Shown: positions 1 through 6,131, counted from the first letter of the stretch. The stretch is DNA of 10,320 nucleotides from Clostridia bacterium (GCA_900769475.1 CAAGGQ010000009.1:1-10320); one strand, 5' to 3'. The notes: generated by a model not told the origin, from the sequence alone. Translations and numbers: made by a program.

Positions 1-409
1 ACAGATCGATGGCCAGTAACAGAAGGGGAACCTTGTACAGGGCTCGCAGGCGGAACACCGCGTATCCAAAGATGCCGGCAAGGGGCATGATCAGGCTGTT
101 GTACATCAAATGCTCCCCCCCGGTCCAGCCAAAGCCCAGGAACATGAGGAAGATGAGGGCGGCATAAGATAGGAAATAGAACTGTCGGTGTAGCCGTTTC
201 AGTACCCGTTGCAGGGGCTTGGCCTCCTCGACGCGAGAAGAGGGAAGGGTTGAGGTCCAGGTGTCCTCCTTTTTCAACTCCTCCAGCTCGGCGCGGCAGG
301 AGGGGCAGGAACGCAGGTGCTCTTGAATATAGTCGGCGGTTTCGGGATGAACCATGTCCTCCAGGTAGAGGGGCAACAGATCCCGCACCAAGCTGCATTG
401 CGTATTCAT
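1..409 (-). CDS. Anti-sigma factor, zf-HC2 zinc-finger membrane protein (partial, C-terminus off the left edge)
   Basis: I translated 136 residues from an ATG at 409. The N-terminus has Cys5 followed by a His-x3-Cys-x2-Cys element (EHLRSCPSC, about residues 31-39), the zinc-binding pattern of zf-HC2 anti-sigma domains. After an acidic/basic linker come hydrophobic stretches at about residues 79-93 and 102-118, so it is a membrane protein with the zinc finger in the cytoplasm. The start lies 3 nt after the sigma-factor stop, and its ribosome site (GGAGGA) is inside the last codons of the sigma gene, so the two are translationally coupled. By family knowledge such proteins hold their partner ECF sigma factor inactive until an envelope signal arrives. 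The signal cannot be read here, and any sensor domain would lie beyond the window. Confidence 0.85.
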   Translation of the reverse strand, partial: MNTQCSLVRDLLPLYLEDMVHPETADYIQEHLRSCPSCRAELEELKKEDTWTSTLPSSRVEEAKPLQRVLKRLHRQFYFLSYAALIFLMFLGFGWTGGEHLMYNSLIMPLAGIFGYAVFRLRALYKVPLLLLAIDL

Positions 410-412
410 GCT

Positions 413-895
413 TCATTCCTCCAATTCTTCTTTGATCATTTTTCGGGCACGGTGATAGGTAACGCAGGCCCAATTCTCGGTTTTTCCGTAAATCTCGGCG
501 ATCTGTCGGAAGCTGAGCTCGGCGTAGCCCCGCCACAAAAAGACTTCCTTGTAGGGCTCCTTCATGCTGTGCAGGATCTTTTGGATCCTGGCCGCCGTTT
601 CTTTTTGAACGTATTCCTCCGCAACGTCGGGCTCTGCACCATCCTGCCATGGGAGATCCTCTATGCTTCGGGTCTTGCTTCTCTTTTTTACGTAGGAAAG
701 GTAGGCGTTTTTGGCGATCTGACACAGCCAAACCCGAATATCACATTCCCCTCGAAAGGAATGAATGGCGTGCATGGCTTTGAAGAAGGTGTCGCTGGTG
801 AGCTCCTCGGCCACGTGCTCGTCCCTCGAGAGGCGGAGAAGATAGCGATAGACGTCATGAAAATACGAATGATAGATCTGCTCAAAATCGGTCAC
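413..895 (-). CDS. ECF-type sigma-70 family RNA polymerase sigma factor
   Basis: 160 residues, normal for a minimal ECF sigma factor. Region 2 spans about residues 7-72 and contains the core-binding and -10-recognition helices (TSDTFFKAMHAIHSFRG, then WLCQIAKNAYLSYVKKR). Region 4 spans about 98-155 and ends in a helix-turn-helix (LSFRQIAEIYGKTENW..VTYHRARKMI) that should read the -35 element. There is no region 1 or 3. I chose the GTG at 895 because AGGAGG at 903-908 lies 7 nt upstream of it. An ATG at 900 is only 2 nt from that site and is followed two codons later by a stop. The zf-HC2 anti-sigma gene follows at once, which fits a sigma/anti-sigma pair. The regulon is unknown. Confidence 0.93.
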   Translation of the reverse strand: MTDFEQIYHSYFHDVYRYLLRLSRDEHVAEELTSDTFFKAMHAIHSFRGECDIRVWLCQIAKNAYLSYVKKRSKTRSIEDLPWQDGAEPDVAEEYVQKETAARIQKILHSMKEPYKEVFLWRGYAELSFRQIAEIYGKTENWACVTYHRARKMIKEELEE

Positions 896-915
896 GCCAT
901 CACCTCCTTTGTTTA

Positions 916-945
916 TATGACTCTGAGAATGGGAAAATCTTACAA
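916..945 (-). promoter_or_regulatory. Possible ECF-type autoregulated promoter of the sigma/anti-sigma pair
   Basis: Read on the minus strand, TTGTAAGATTT (from 945) is followed by AGTCATA (922-916), with 16 nt between AAG and AGTC. Many ECF sigma factors recognise an AAC -35 core and a CGTC -10 core with about this spacing, so this may be a self-activated promoter. Both cores are imperfect. The predicted transcription start would fall almost on the ribosome site at 903-908, giving a very short leader. No sigma-A promoter of similar quality is visible in the 98-nt gap. Confidence 0.35.
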
Positions 946-954
946 GAAATTTTC

Positions 955-987
955 AAAAAGGAGCGCCGGCCACTGCCGGTCGCTCCT
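955..987 (-). terminator. Intrinsic terminator after hslO
   Basis: On the minus strand, 7 nt after the hslO stop codon, a GC-rich hairpin forms: AGGAGCG (arm 959-965) pairs with CGCTCCT (981-987), and CCGGC (966-970) pairs with GCCGG (975-979). The loop is 4 nt and one base (980) is bulged. A TTTTT tract (959-955) follows on the minus strand. It separates the hslO operon from the sigma-factor gene. Confidence 0.85.
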
Positions 988-993
988 CCATCG

Positions 994-1878
994 TTAAAAC
1001 ATCTTTTCAATATCTGCCCGATCGTAGTACTGCTTCTTATCACAGAAGCGGCAGGCTACCTCCAGGCGCTCGGGCTTGCCCTCGGCCACCTGCTCCTCGA
1101 GCAGCCCCAAAAGGTCGGGCTTGCCCAGGGTGATCAGGGCCTTGGTGGTGCGCTCACGGCTGCAGCCACAGCGGTAGGCCACGTCCAGCTCGTCGAAAAC
1201 GTCAAAGGGAATGTCCCGCAGAGCAATCTTGGCGATCTCCTCGTTGGAGAGTCCGGCATCGAAAAGACGGGAGACGTTGGCGATGTCCCGGGCGTTGCGT
1301 TCGATGAGGTCGACGGTGTGATTATCGGCAAAGGGAAGCAGCTGAACCAGCACGCCACCCGCCGCGCGGCAGGTGCAATCGGTGTCTACCAAAACGCCCA
1401 GGGCGCAAACCGTGGGAACCTGCTCGCTCTGTGCGTAGTAGGCGGCCACGTCCTCGGCCACCTCTCCGCTCACCAGCTGGATCGAACCGTTGTAGGGCTC
1501 GGCTCCTCCGGCGTCACGAATGATGTTCAAAAGACCCCGTCCCACGGCGCCGCCTACGTTCAGCTTGCCGTTGGACTTGAGGGGGAGGTCCACCTGGGGA
1601 TTGCGCAGGTATCCCCGCACGTTGCCAATGTAGTCGGCAACCGCCATCACGTGTCCCGCGGGGCCGTCGCCGGCCAGGGTCACGGTAATGGAATCGGTCT
1701 TTTCCCCCAGCATACAGCCCATCATCGAGGTGACGGTGAGCAAACGCCCCAGGGTTGCCGTTGCGGTGGGAGTAGTGTGATGGATGCGGATCGCCTCATT
1801 GACGATCTCGGTGGAATTGATGACGTGAATACGCGCGCTTCCGTCGGCGGTCATGGCGCGCAGAATGGTGGATGACAT
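994..1878 (-). CDS. hslO: Hsp33 redox-regulated holdase chaperone
   Basis: 294 residues, full length for Hsp33. Family role: a cytoplasmic chaperone whose four C-terminal cysteines bind zinc when reduced; oxidation together with unfolding releases the zinc, forms disulfides and activates holding of unfolding proteins. The N-terminal domain (about 1-230) carries family-typical blocks such as HTTPTATATLGRLLT, GDGPAGH and GYLRNPQVDLPL. The redox switch is Cys237-x-Cys239 and Cys276-x2-Cys279. There are 36 residues between the two pairs, somewhat more than in the better-known Hsp33s, because of extra residues around LLEEQVAEGKPE. The ATG at 1878 has AAAGGA at 1885-1890 six nt upstream. The frame is open far upstream, but that part is only a shadow of the methyltransferase gene. 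The gene is 13 nt downstream of the methyltransferase stop, in the same operon. Confidence 0.96.
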   Translation of the reverse strand: MSSTILRAMTADGSARIHVINSTEIVNEAIRIHHTTPTATATLGRLLTVTSMMGCMLGEKTDSITVTLAGDGPAGHVMAVADYIGNVRGYLRNPQVDLPLKSNGKLNVGGAVGRGLLNIIRDAGGAEPYNGSIQLVSGEVAEDVAAYYAQSEQVPTVCALGVLVDTDCTCRAAGGVLVQLLPFADNHTVDLIERNARDIANVSRLFDAGLSNEEIAKIALRDIPFDVFDELDVAYRCGCSRERTTKALITLGKPDLLGLLEEQVAEGKPERLEVACRFCDKKQYYDRADIEKMF

Positions 1879-1891
1879 AGGGATTCCTTTC

Positions 1892-2698
1892 TTATTGGGG
1901 GATTTCTTTGATTGCGCGAACGCAGAAATACCAGCGCTCGGTGGTATCGTTGATGGGAGAGAATTGCCAATCCGACCACACGCCCAACAGCTCCAGGTGG
2001 GCCTTTTCCAGGGCGGAGGTGATCTCCTCCAGCGTGTAGCAGCGTTCCTGCTGATGCTCGTCGGAGCGGCGATAGGAGCCGTTCTCCAGCTCCTCAAACA
2101 GGGAGAGGTCAAAATCGCAGATGCGGGTGGTGGGATCAAAATGGTTTTGCCAGCCGCAGTACACAGCGGCGCGCTCCTCCGTAGGGGTGCCCGCATCCCA
2201 CACCAGCTCCTCCTCCAGCACGTAGGCGTTATCGCCGTAGATATGCTGGAATTTATAGGGGGTGTTCATGTCAAAGAGGAACAAACCGTTGGGATCCAGG
2301 TAGTTGTGCACGCAGGCAAAGCATTGCTCCAGATCCTTGGGGGAGAGCAGATAGTTGAGGCTGTCCAGGCAGCAGGTGATGGCACCCACCGTGCCGTAGA
2401 GCTCAAAGGAACGCATATCCTGCAGGAGCCAGAGGATTCCCTCCACTCCTTCGGCGCGAGCATAGGCTTCGGCCAGCATTTCGGCACTGCCGTCCACGCC
2501 GATCATATCGTAGCCGCGCCGGGCCAGGGGAAGGGTCATGCTTCCGGTTCCGCAGGCCAGGTCCAGCAAAAGCGCGGGACGCTGTGGCAGGAAGCGGTCA
2601 AAGCAGGCCTCCACAAAGCTTGCCCAGGCCTCGTAGTCGATTTCGGCGTTGAGCTTATCGTAGACCCGTGCAATGGCGCCGTAGCCCTCGCAGCCCAT
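1892..2698 (-). CDS. Class I SAM-dependent methyltransferase, substrate unknown
   Basis: 268 residues. The Rossmann-type SAM-binding core is clear: motif I LLLDLACGTGSMTLPLA (about 43-59), the acidic residue that binds the SAM ribose in IGVDGSAEML (Asp69), a motif II-like LLQDMRSFEL (91-100), then CCLDSLNYL (109-117) and the strand LDPNGLFLFDMN (134-145). The C-terminal half (about 146-268) is mixed and Trp/Tyr-rich (YCGWQNHF, LLGVWSDWQFSP); it probably shapes the substrate pocket. I cannot name a substrate. The start codon overlaps the stop codon of the upstream yerC-like gene (TGATG, one shared base), so translation is coupled. Hsp33 follows 13 nt after the stop. A soluble cytoplasmic enzyme is likely, as no signal or membrane segment is seen. 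Confidence 0.92.
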   Translation of the reverse strand: MGCEGYGAIARVYDKLNAEIDYEAWASFVEACFDRFLPQRPALLLDLACGTGSMTLPLARRGYDMIGVDGSAEMLAEAYARAEGVEGILWLLQDMRSFELYGTVGAITCCLDSLNYLLSPKDLEQCFACVHNYLDPNGLFLFDMNTPYKFQHIYGDNAYVLEEELVWDAGTPTEERAAVYCGWQNHFDPTTRICDFDLSLFEELENGSYRRSDEHQQERCYTLEEITSALEKAHLELLGVWSDWQFSPINDTTERWYFCVRAIKEIPQ

Positions 2699-2997
2699 CA
2701 GCGGTGCTCCGCCTTTTCCAGGCGTTCCAGGATCTGCAGGTAGCCGTCACCGTTGTACTTCAGGCAACGGTTGACGCGGCTGATGGTGGCAGTGGAAAGA
2801 CCGGTCTGCTCTGCGATCTCCGAGTAAACGTAGCCCCGCTTGAGCATCTTGGCGGCACGCAGACGGCGGGCCATCTCCTGTAGCTCGGAGGAGGTGCAGA
2901 GATCGTTCAAAAAGCTGCGGCATTCCTCGGGGGTCTGCAGCATTAAGATGGCGCGGTAGAGGTATTCTAAGCTGAGGTCGAGTTCCTGGTGATCCAT
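2698..2997 (-). CDS. yerC: YerC/YecD family TrpR-related DNA-binding protein
   Basis: 99 residues, all helical, matching the YerC/YecD branch of the TrpR superfamily. The N-terminal half (LYRAILMLQTPEECRSFLNDLCTSSELQEMARRLRAAKML) is family-typical. The helix-turn-helix is at about 57-80 (YSEIAEQTGLSTATISRVNRCL). Members are small dimeric DNA-binding proteins of poorly known target; the tryptophan-binding role of TrpR should not be assumed. The ATG at 2997 has AAGGAG (3004-3009) six nt upstream. It is first in the operon with the methyltransferase and hslO. The symbol is a family-level assignment. Confidence 0.92.
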   Translation of the reverse strand: MDHQELDLSLEYLYRAILMLQTPEECRSFLNDLCTSSELQEMARRLRAAKMLKRGYVYSEIAEQTGLSTATISRVNRCLKYNGDGYLQILERLEKAEHR

Positions 2998-3018
2998 GAC
3001 GTTCTCCTTACGTTCTTA

Positions 3019-3040
3019 CACACGATTTTTCATCGTTGTG
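3019..3040 (-). promoter_or_regulatory. Inverted repeat in the yerC leader (possible operator or hairpin)
   Basis: Arms ACGAT (3022-3026) and ATCGT (3032-3036) surround a 5-nt loop, extended by CAC (3019-3021) and GTG (3038-3040) with one bulged base. It lies between the -10 box and the ribosome site of the yerC operon, where an autoregulatory operator or mRNA hairpin could sit. It is short and may be chance. Confidence 0.3.
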
Positions 3041-3053
3041 ATTTTTCACCATT

Positions 3054-3081
3054 ATTATACCACATTTGCCCAAAAAAGCAA
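3054..3081 (-). promoter_or_regulatory. Sigma-A promoter of the yerC-methyltransferase-hslO operon
   Basis: The minus strand has TTGCTT (3081-3076), a 16-nt spacer and a perfect TATAAT (3059-3054), preceded by TG in the extended -10 position (TGGTATAAT). The -10 box is 57 nt upstream of the yerC start codon. Confidence 0.78.
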
Positions 3082-3165
3082 GAGTGTGATGTAAATTTTT
3101 TTGCATTTTTTCCTTTGGCTTCACAAACATTTACAAAAAAGTTGCAGAGAAGAGGCGGGGATGTC

Positions 3166-3194
3166 TTGACATTCTCCCTCGGTTCGATTATAAT
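3166..3194 (+). promoter_or_regulatory. Perfect-consensus sigma-A promoter of the central cassette
   Basis: TTGACA (3166-3171), exactly 17 nt, then TATAAT (3189-3194). The first start codon of the cassette is at 3230, giving a leader of roughly 30 nt. It is divergent from the yerC promoter; the roughly 85 nt between the two -35 boxes is AT-rich, with no clear operator. Confidence 0.93.
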
Positions 3195-3229
3195 AAAGGT
3201 GTAATTTTGAAAAACGGAGGAGATCGTTG

Positions 3230-3904
3230 ATGACGTTGCTGAATTGGATCCTTGCTTGCCTGAAGGGCGAGATGAACGGATGGGTCGAGGCGATGGAGCG
3301 GTTCCACGGGGACGTGATCGAGGCCGGTGCCAATGCCTTGGGCTTGCAGACCGCGGTGCTGTACGCGGTAGGCATGGCTTGCGCGGCGCTGATCGGCGTA
3401 TTTGCATATAAGCTGGTAAAGTTGTTTCTTTCTTTGCTGGGAGGCGGCTTTGGATATCTGATGGGTGTGGCTCTGTTTGAAGCCCTGGGCGTAGAGGCAA
3501 TGCCCGAGTGGCTTGCTTACGTGTTTGGCGCTCTGGTGGGGATTCTCTTTTTAGGGCTTTCCTTTGGACGTGCGTCCTACGTTTGGTTCTGCCTGGTGGC
3601 AACCCTGGGCTACGGCGTGCTTCGTGTGTTGGTTACCGAGGATTCCTGGGTTTGCTTGGGTGGTGCCTTCCTGCTGGCCATGCTGGCCATGACCTTTTTC
3701 CGCATCGTTTACATTCTTTTCACCAGCTTCGGCTGCGCGTGGTTCGGCGTGGGATTCTTAACTGCGCTGCTTCCCGAAGGAGCGGCGCTGCGTATGGTCA
3801 ACGATTCCTGGTGGTTCTACGGAACGGTTGTGGGAGTGGCCGCCCTGCTTGCTTTGGTACAGTTTTGGCTCAACCGTCGGCGCCGCAAGCGTAACGCCGC
3901 ATAA
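3230..3904 (+). CDS. Polytopic membrane protein, TMEM198/TM7S3-like, function unknown
   Basis: 224 residues. An amphipathic N-terminal region (about 1-35) is followed by about seven hydrophobic helices (roughly 41-60, 64-86, 93-111, 115-134, 139-157, 162-182, 194-214) and a very basic cytoplasmic tail (RRRRKR). The pattern of short Gly-rich paired helices (LFLSLLGGGFGYLMGVALFE) resembles the TM7S3/TM198-like domain, but this is a judgement by eye and no catalytic or transport motif is visible. I chose the ATG at 3230: GGAGGAG (3216-3222) is 7 nt upstream, better than the in-frame TTG directly before it. It is the promoter-proximal gene of the cassette, separated from the next gene by a hairpin. 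Confidence 0.85.
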   Translation: MTLLNWILACLKGEMNGWVEAMERFHGDVIEAGANALGLQTAVLYAVGMACAALIGVFAYKLVKLFLSLLGGGFGYLMGVALFEALGVEAMPEWLAYVFGALVGILFLGLSFGRASYVWFCLVATLGYGVLRVLVTEDSWVCLGGAFLLAMLAMTFFRIVYILFTSFGCAWFGVGFLTALLPEGAALRMVNDSWWFYGTVVGVAALLALVQFWLNRRRRKRNAA

Positions 3905-3911
3905 GATTTTG

Positions 3912-3953
3912 CAACAGACTGTCCCGCCGGGAGGCAGTCTGTTGTCATTTTTT
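3912..3953 (+). terminator. Strong hairpin with U-tract inside the cassette (terminator or attenuator)
   Basis: CAACAGACTG (3912-3921) pairs perfectly with CAGTCTGTTG (3935-3944). An inner TCCC/GGGA stem extends it, with a bulged GG. TTTTTT (3948-3953) follows. The hairpin is 7 nt after the membrane-protein stop and 17 nt before the next start codon. No promoter is visible between it and that gene, so the downstream genes probably depend on partial read-through. Confidence 0.8.
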
Positions 3954-3970
3954 GAGAAGGGGGAAGGACG

Positions 3971-4852
3971 ATGCTGGGATATATTCGCACCGACGCCAAG
4001 GAATTGCGTCTGCGGGAGTATGAAAGCTATCGGGCACTCTATTGCGGGCTTTGCCGCAGTATGGGAACGTGCACGGGGCAATGTTCGCGTCTTTCCTTGA
4101 GCTATGATTTCGTGTTTTTGGCCGCCCTACGGTATTGCTTTGCCAAGGAGATCCCCACCCTGCAAAAGCGGCGGTGCTTGGTGCATCCTCTGCGTCCCCG
4201 CCCCATGGCCGAGCCCTCGGATGCCCTGACCTATTGCGCTCACGCCTCGGCGCTTCTGACCTATCACAAGTGCCTGGACGATTGCCGAGACGAGCGGGGA
4301 GGAAGTCGCCTGCGGGGATATTTGGCGCGGGGACTCTTTCGCAGAGCCTATCGAAAGGCGCGGCGGGCCCTTCCCACCCTGGATCGAGAGATCCGCGAGG
4401 CGCTGGCAGAGCTTTCGGCCTACGAGGCAGATCCCGGAACGGTGCCCTCGGCCGACCGTCCCGCGTCCCTGTTCGGGGATCTGATGGCAAAGGTCTTTTC
4501 CCACGGCCTGGAGGAATCCGACGCTCGCATTTGCGGAGCCCTGGGGCGCGCGGTGGGGCATTGGATCTATTTGGTGGATGCCGCCGACGATCTGGTGGAG
4601 GATCAAAAAAAGGGGCGCTTCAACCCCTTGCTTCTCCTATTTGGCGGGCTTCCCGCAAAGACCGATCTGGAGAATTTAAAGCTCTCCCTTACGGGACAGC
4701 TGATGCGGGCCGAGCAGGCCCTGCTGTTAATGGATTCCTTTGCTACCCCCGAGCTCAAGGAGATCCTCTATAATATTTTGTATCTTGGTATGCCTGCGCG
4801 GGCCGAGCAGGTGCTTGAGAGCACGGCGCAGGCCTTGACAAAGGAGTATTGA
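3971..4852 (+). CDS. DUF5685-like all-helical protein with two Asp-rich motifs and N-terminal cysteines
   Basis: 293 residues, predicted almost wholly helical, without signal peptide or clear membrane span. It opens with LGYIRTDAKELRLREYESYRALYCGLCRSMG, the pattern I associate with the clostridial DUF5685 family, whose function I do not know. Visible features are Cys25-x2-Cys28 (YCGLC), Cys34, Cys38, and Cys69-x2-His72 (CLVH). There are also two acidic clusters about 100 residues apart: D103-D104-x2-D107-E108 (KCLDDCRDERG) and D203-x2-D206-D207-x3-D211 (YLVDAADDLVEDQKKGRFNPL). The second is followed by Lys/Gly/Arg, as in isoprenoid-synthase-fold enzymes. That resemblance is my inference. The ATG at 3971 follows a purine-rich ribosome site (GAAGGGGGAAGGA). 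The J-like gene starts 3 nt after the stop, so the two are probably translated together. Confidence 0.82.
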   Translation: MLGYIRTDAKELRLREYESYRALYCGLCRSMGTCTGQCSRLSLSYDFVFLAALRYCFAKEIPTLQKRRCLVHPLRPRPMAEPSDALTYCAHASALLTYHKCLDDCRDERGGSRLRGYLARGLFRRAYRKARRALPTLDREIREALAELSAYEADPGTVPSADRPASLFGDLMAKVFSHGLEESDARICGALGRAVGHWIYLVDAADDLVEDQKKGRFNPLLLLFGGLPAKTDLENLKLSLTGQLMRAEQALLLMDSFATPELKEILYNILYLGMPARAEQVLESTAQALTKEY

Positions 4853-4855
4853 CCC

Positions 4856-5449
4856 ATGAGAAATGACCCCTATTCGATTTTGGGCGTGTCCCGCGACGCC
4901 TCCAACCGAGAGGTGCGCGCCGCTTATCGGCAACGAAAAAAGCAATACCGTGCCCCAAGATTCGGGCAAAAGGATCTGCGGATCCTGGCGCGGGAGCGGC
5001 AGACGCAGATCGACGATGCCTACCGTCGGATCCGTCGGCAGCGGCGGGGAGAGGAGGAGCCTACCCCGCGGGAGTGGAGTGCTTCCACCGGAGATCTGGG
5101 CGCCCAAGTGCGGCAACTACTGGAGGAAGGATTGCTGAATGATGCAGACGCCCTGCTGCGCGGTGCTGCCGTTTCGGAGCGGAATGCCGAGTGGTATTTT
5201 CTGATGGGGCAGATCCAGGCACAGCGCTTGTGCTTTTTGGACGCGCTGTATTTGATGAACGTTGCCATTCGTATCGAGCCCAATACCGCCGAATACCGGG
5301 AGGCGCGCCAGGCGCTGGAGCAGGATCTCAAGGCCCGTGGGATCTCCTACAAGCAGGATCGCCGGGAGGCATTTGGCGAATGCTGCTGTGAGTGCGTGGG
5401 CGAGATCGGTTGCGAATGCTGCTGTGAGGTCTGTGACGGGCCTTGCTGA
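4856..5449 (+). CDS. Degenerate J-domain protein lacking HPD, with TPR-like region and Cys-rich tail
   Basis: 197 residues in three parts. (1) A J-domain fold at about 4-62: DPYSILGVSRDASNREVRAAYR, then ARERQTQIDDAYRRIRR. The HPD tripeptide that stimulates DnaK ATPase is replaced by Arg32-Ala33-Pro34. The whole segment aligns without gaps to the J domain of the next gene, so the loss is not a frameshift. (2) A helical TPR-like repeat region at about 83-160 (NAEWYFLMGQIQAQRLCFLDALYLMNVAIRIEP). (3) A tail at 176-197 with ten cysteines (CCCEC, CECCC, then C193 and C197). It probably cannot activate Hsp70 and may act as a regulator or partner of its intact paralogue. The ATG at 4856 is 9 nt after AAGGAG (4841-4846), which lies inside the end of the DUF5685-like gene. 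Confidence 0.88.
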   Translation: MRNDPYSILGVSRDASNREVRAAYRQRKKQYRAPRFGQKDLRILARERQTQIDDAYRRIRRQRRGEEEPTPREWSASTGDLGAQVRQLLEEGLLNDADALLRGAAVSERNAEWYFLMGQIQAQRLCFLDALYLMNVAIRIEPNTAEYREARQALEQDLKARGISYKQDRREAFGECCCECVGEIGCECCCEVCDGPC

Positions 5450-5490
5450 TATAGAATGATTTTTTGGAAAGGTTGAACGAGAGGAAGAGA

Positions 5491-6114
5491 ATGAGAGATC
5501 CGTATCAAGTACTGGGAGTATCCCCCGAGGCCACCGACGAGGAGATCAAGCAGGCCTATCGCGCGCTGGCGCGGAAATACCATCCCGATAAGTATCGGGA
5601 TAGCGATCTTGCCGATCTGGCCGGAGAAAAGATGAAGGAGATCAATGCGGCTTACGAGGAAATTCAAAAGTCGCGGGCGGCAGGAAAGCGCGGCGGCGGG
5701 AACGGCTCGTCGGGCTTTGGCGGCAATCCCCGCACGGGAACCGACGGGGGAAGTCGCTTTGCCGAGGTGCGCCGTTTGATCAATAACAACGCCTTCTTCG
5801 AGGCCGAGCGTCTGCTTCAGCAAACGCCCCCCGATCAGCAAAATGCCGAGTGGCATTTCCTTATGGGATGCATCCTGTACAAGCGAGGATATTTCCTGGA
5901 CGCCTCCCGGATGTTTGACCGCGCCTGCGGTATGGATCCCTACAACCAGGAATACAAGAACGCCCGGGATAGCCTGCGTGCTCAGACCGCGGCCTACGGC
6001 GGAGGCTACCGAACCTCCAATTCCTCGGATTGTATGTGCGATGCCTGCTCCTCTCTGATCTGCGCCGACTGCTGCTGTGAGTGCATGGGCGGCGATCTGA
6101 TCTCCTGCTGTTAA
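5491..6114 (+). CDS. J-domain co-chaperone with intact HPD, TPR-like region and Cys-rich tail
   Basis: 207 residues from the ATG at 5491. A canonical J domain (2-62) has DPYQVLGVSPEATDEEIKQAYR and KYHPDKY with His31-Pro32-Asp33, so it should stimulate DnaK/Hsp70. A Gly-rich linker (about 67-88) follows, then a TPR-like helical region (90-165) containing NAEWHFLMGCILYKRGYFLDASRMF. The tail (181-207) holds ten cysteines (CMCDAC, CADCCCEC, final CC). It lacks the DnaJ zinc-finger CxxCxGxG repeats and the DnaJ C-terminal domains, so it is not classical DnaJ. It is a diverged tandem paralogue of the preceding gene. The frame opens earlier at a TTG (5464), but AGAGGA (5480-5485) points to the ATG at 5491, and the J domain starts directly after it. 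Confidence 0.92.
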   Translation: MRDPYQVLGVSPEATDEEIKQAYRALARKYHPDKYRDSDLADLAGEKMKEINAAYEEIQKSRAAGKRGGGNGSSGFGGNPRTGTDGGSRFAEVRRLINNNAFFEAERLLQQTPPDQQNAEWHFLMGCILYKRGYFLDASRMFDRACGMDPYNQEYKNARDSLRAQTAAYGGGYRTSNSSDCMCDACSSLICADCCCECMGGDLISCC

Positions 6115-6131
6115 GGAAAGGCGGCAACGGT

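Noticed and set aside
1879..2196. N-terminal extension of hslO to 400 residues
   Set aside because: The extra part is a frame-shifted shadow of the methyltransferase gene. The ATG at 1878 has its own ribosome site and gives a normal Hsp33 N-terminus.
3030..3602. Minus-strand 190-codon frame across the divergent promoter region
   Set aside because: Its Arg/Pro-rich translation and its overlap with two promoters and the membrane-protein gene mark it as spurious.
4856..5449. HPD loss in the first J protein as a sequencing error or frameshift
   Set aside because: The reading frame is intact and the flanking residues align without gaps to the paralogue, and several codons differ, so it looks like true divergence.
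5464..5490. TTG start for the second J protein
   Set aside because: It adds nine charged residues unlike the family start, while AGAGGA sits properly before the ATG at 5491, from which MRDPYQVLG matches the paralogue's MRNDPYSILG.
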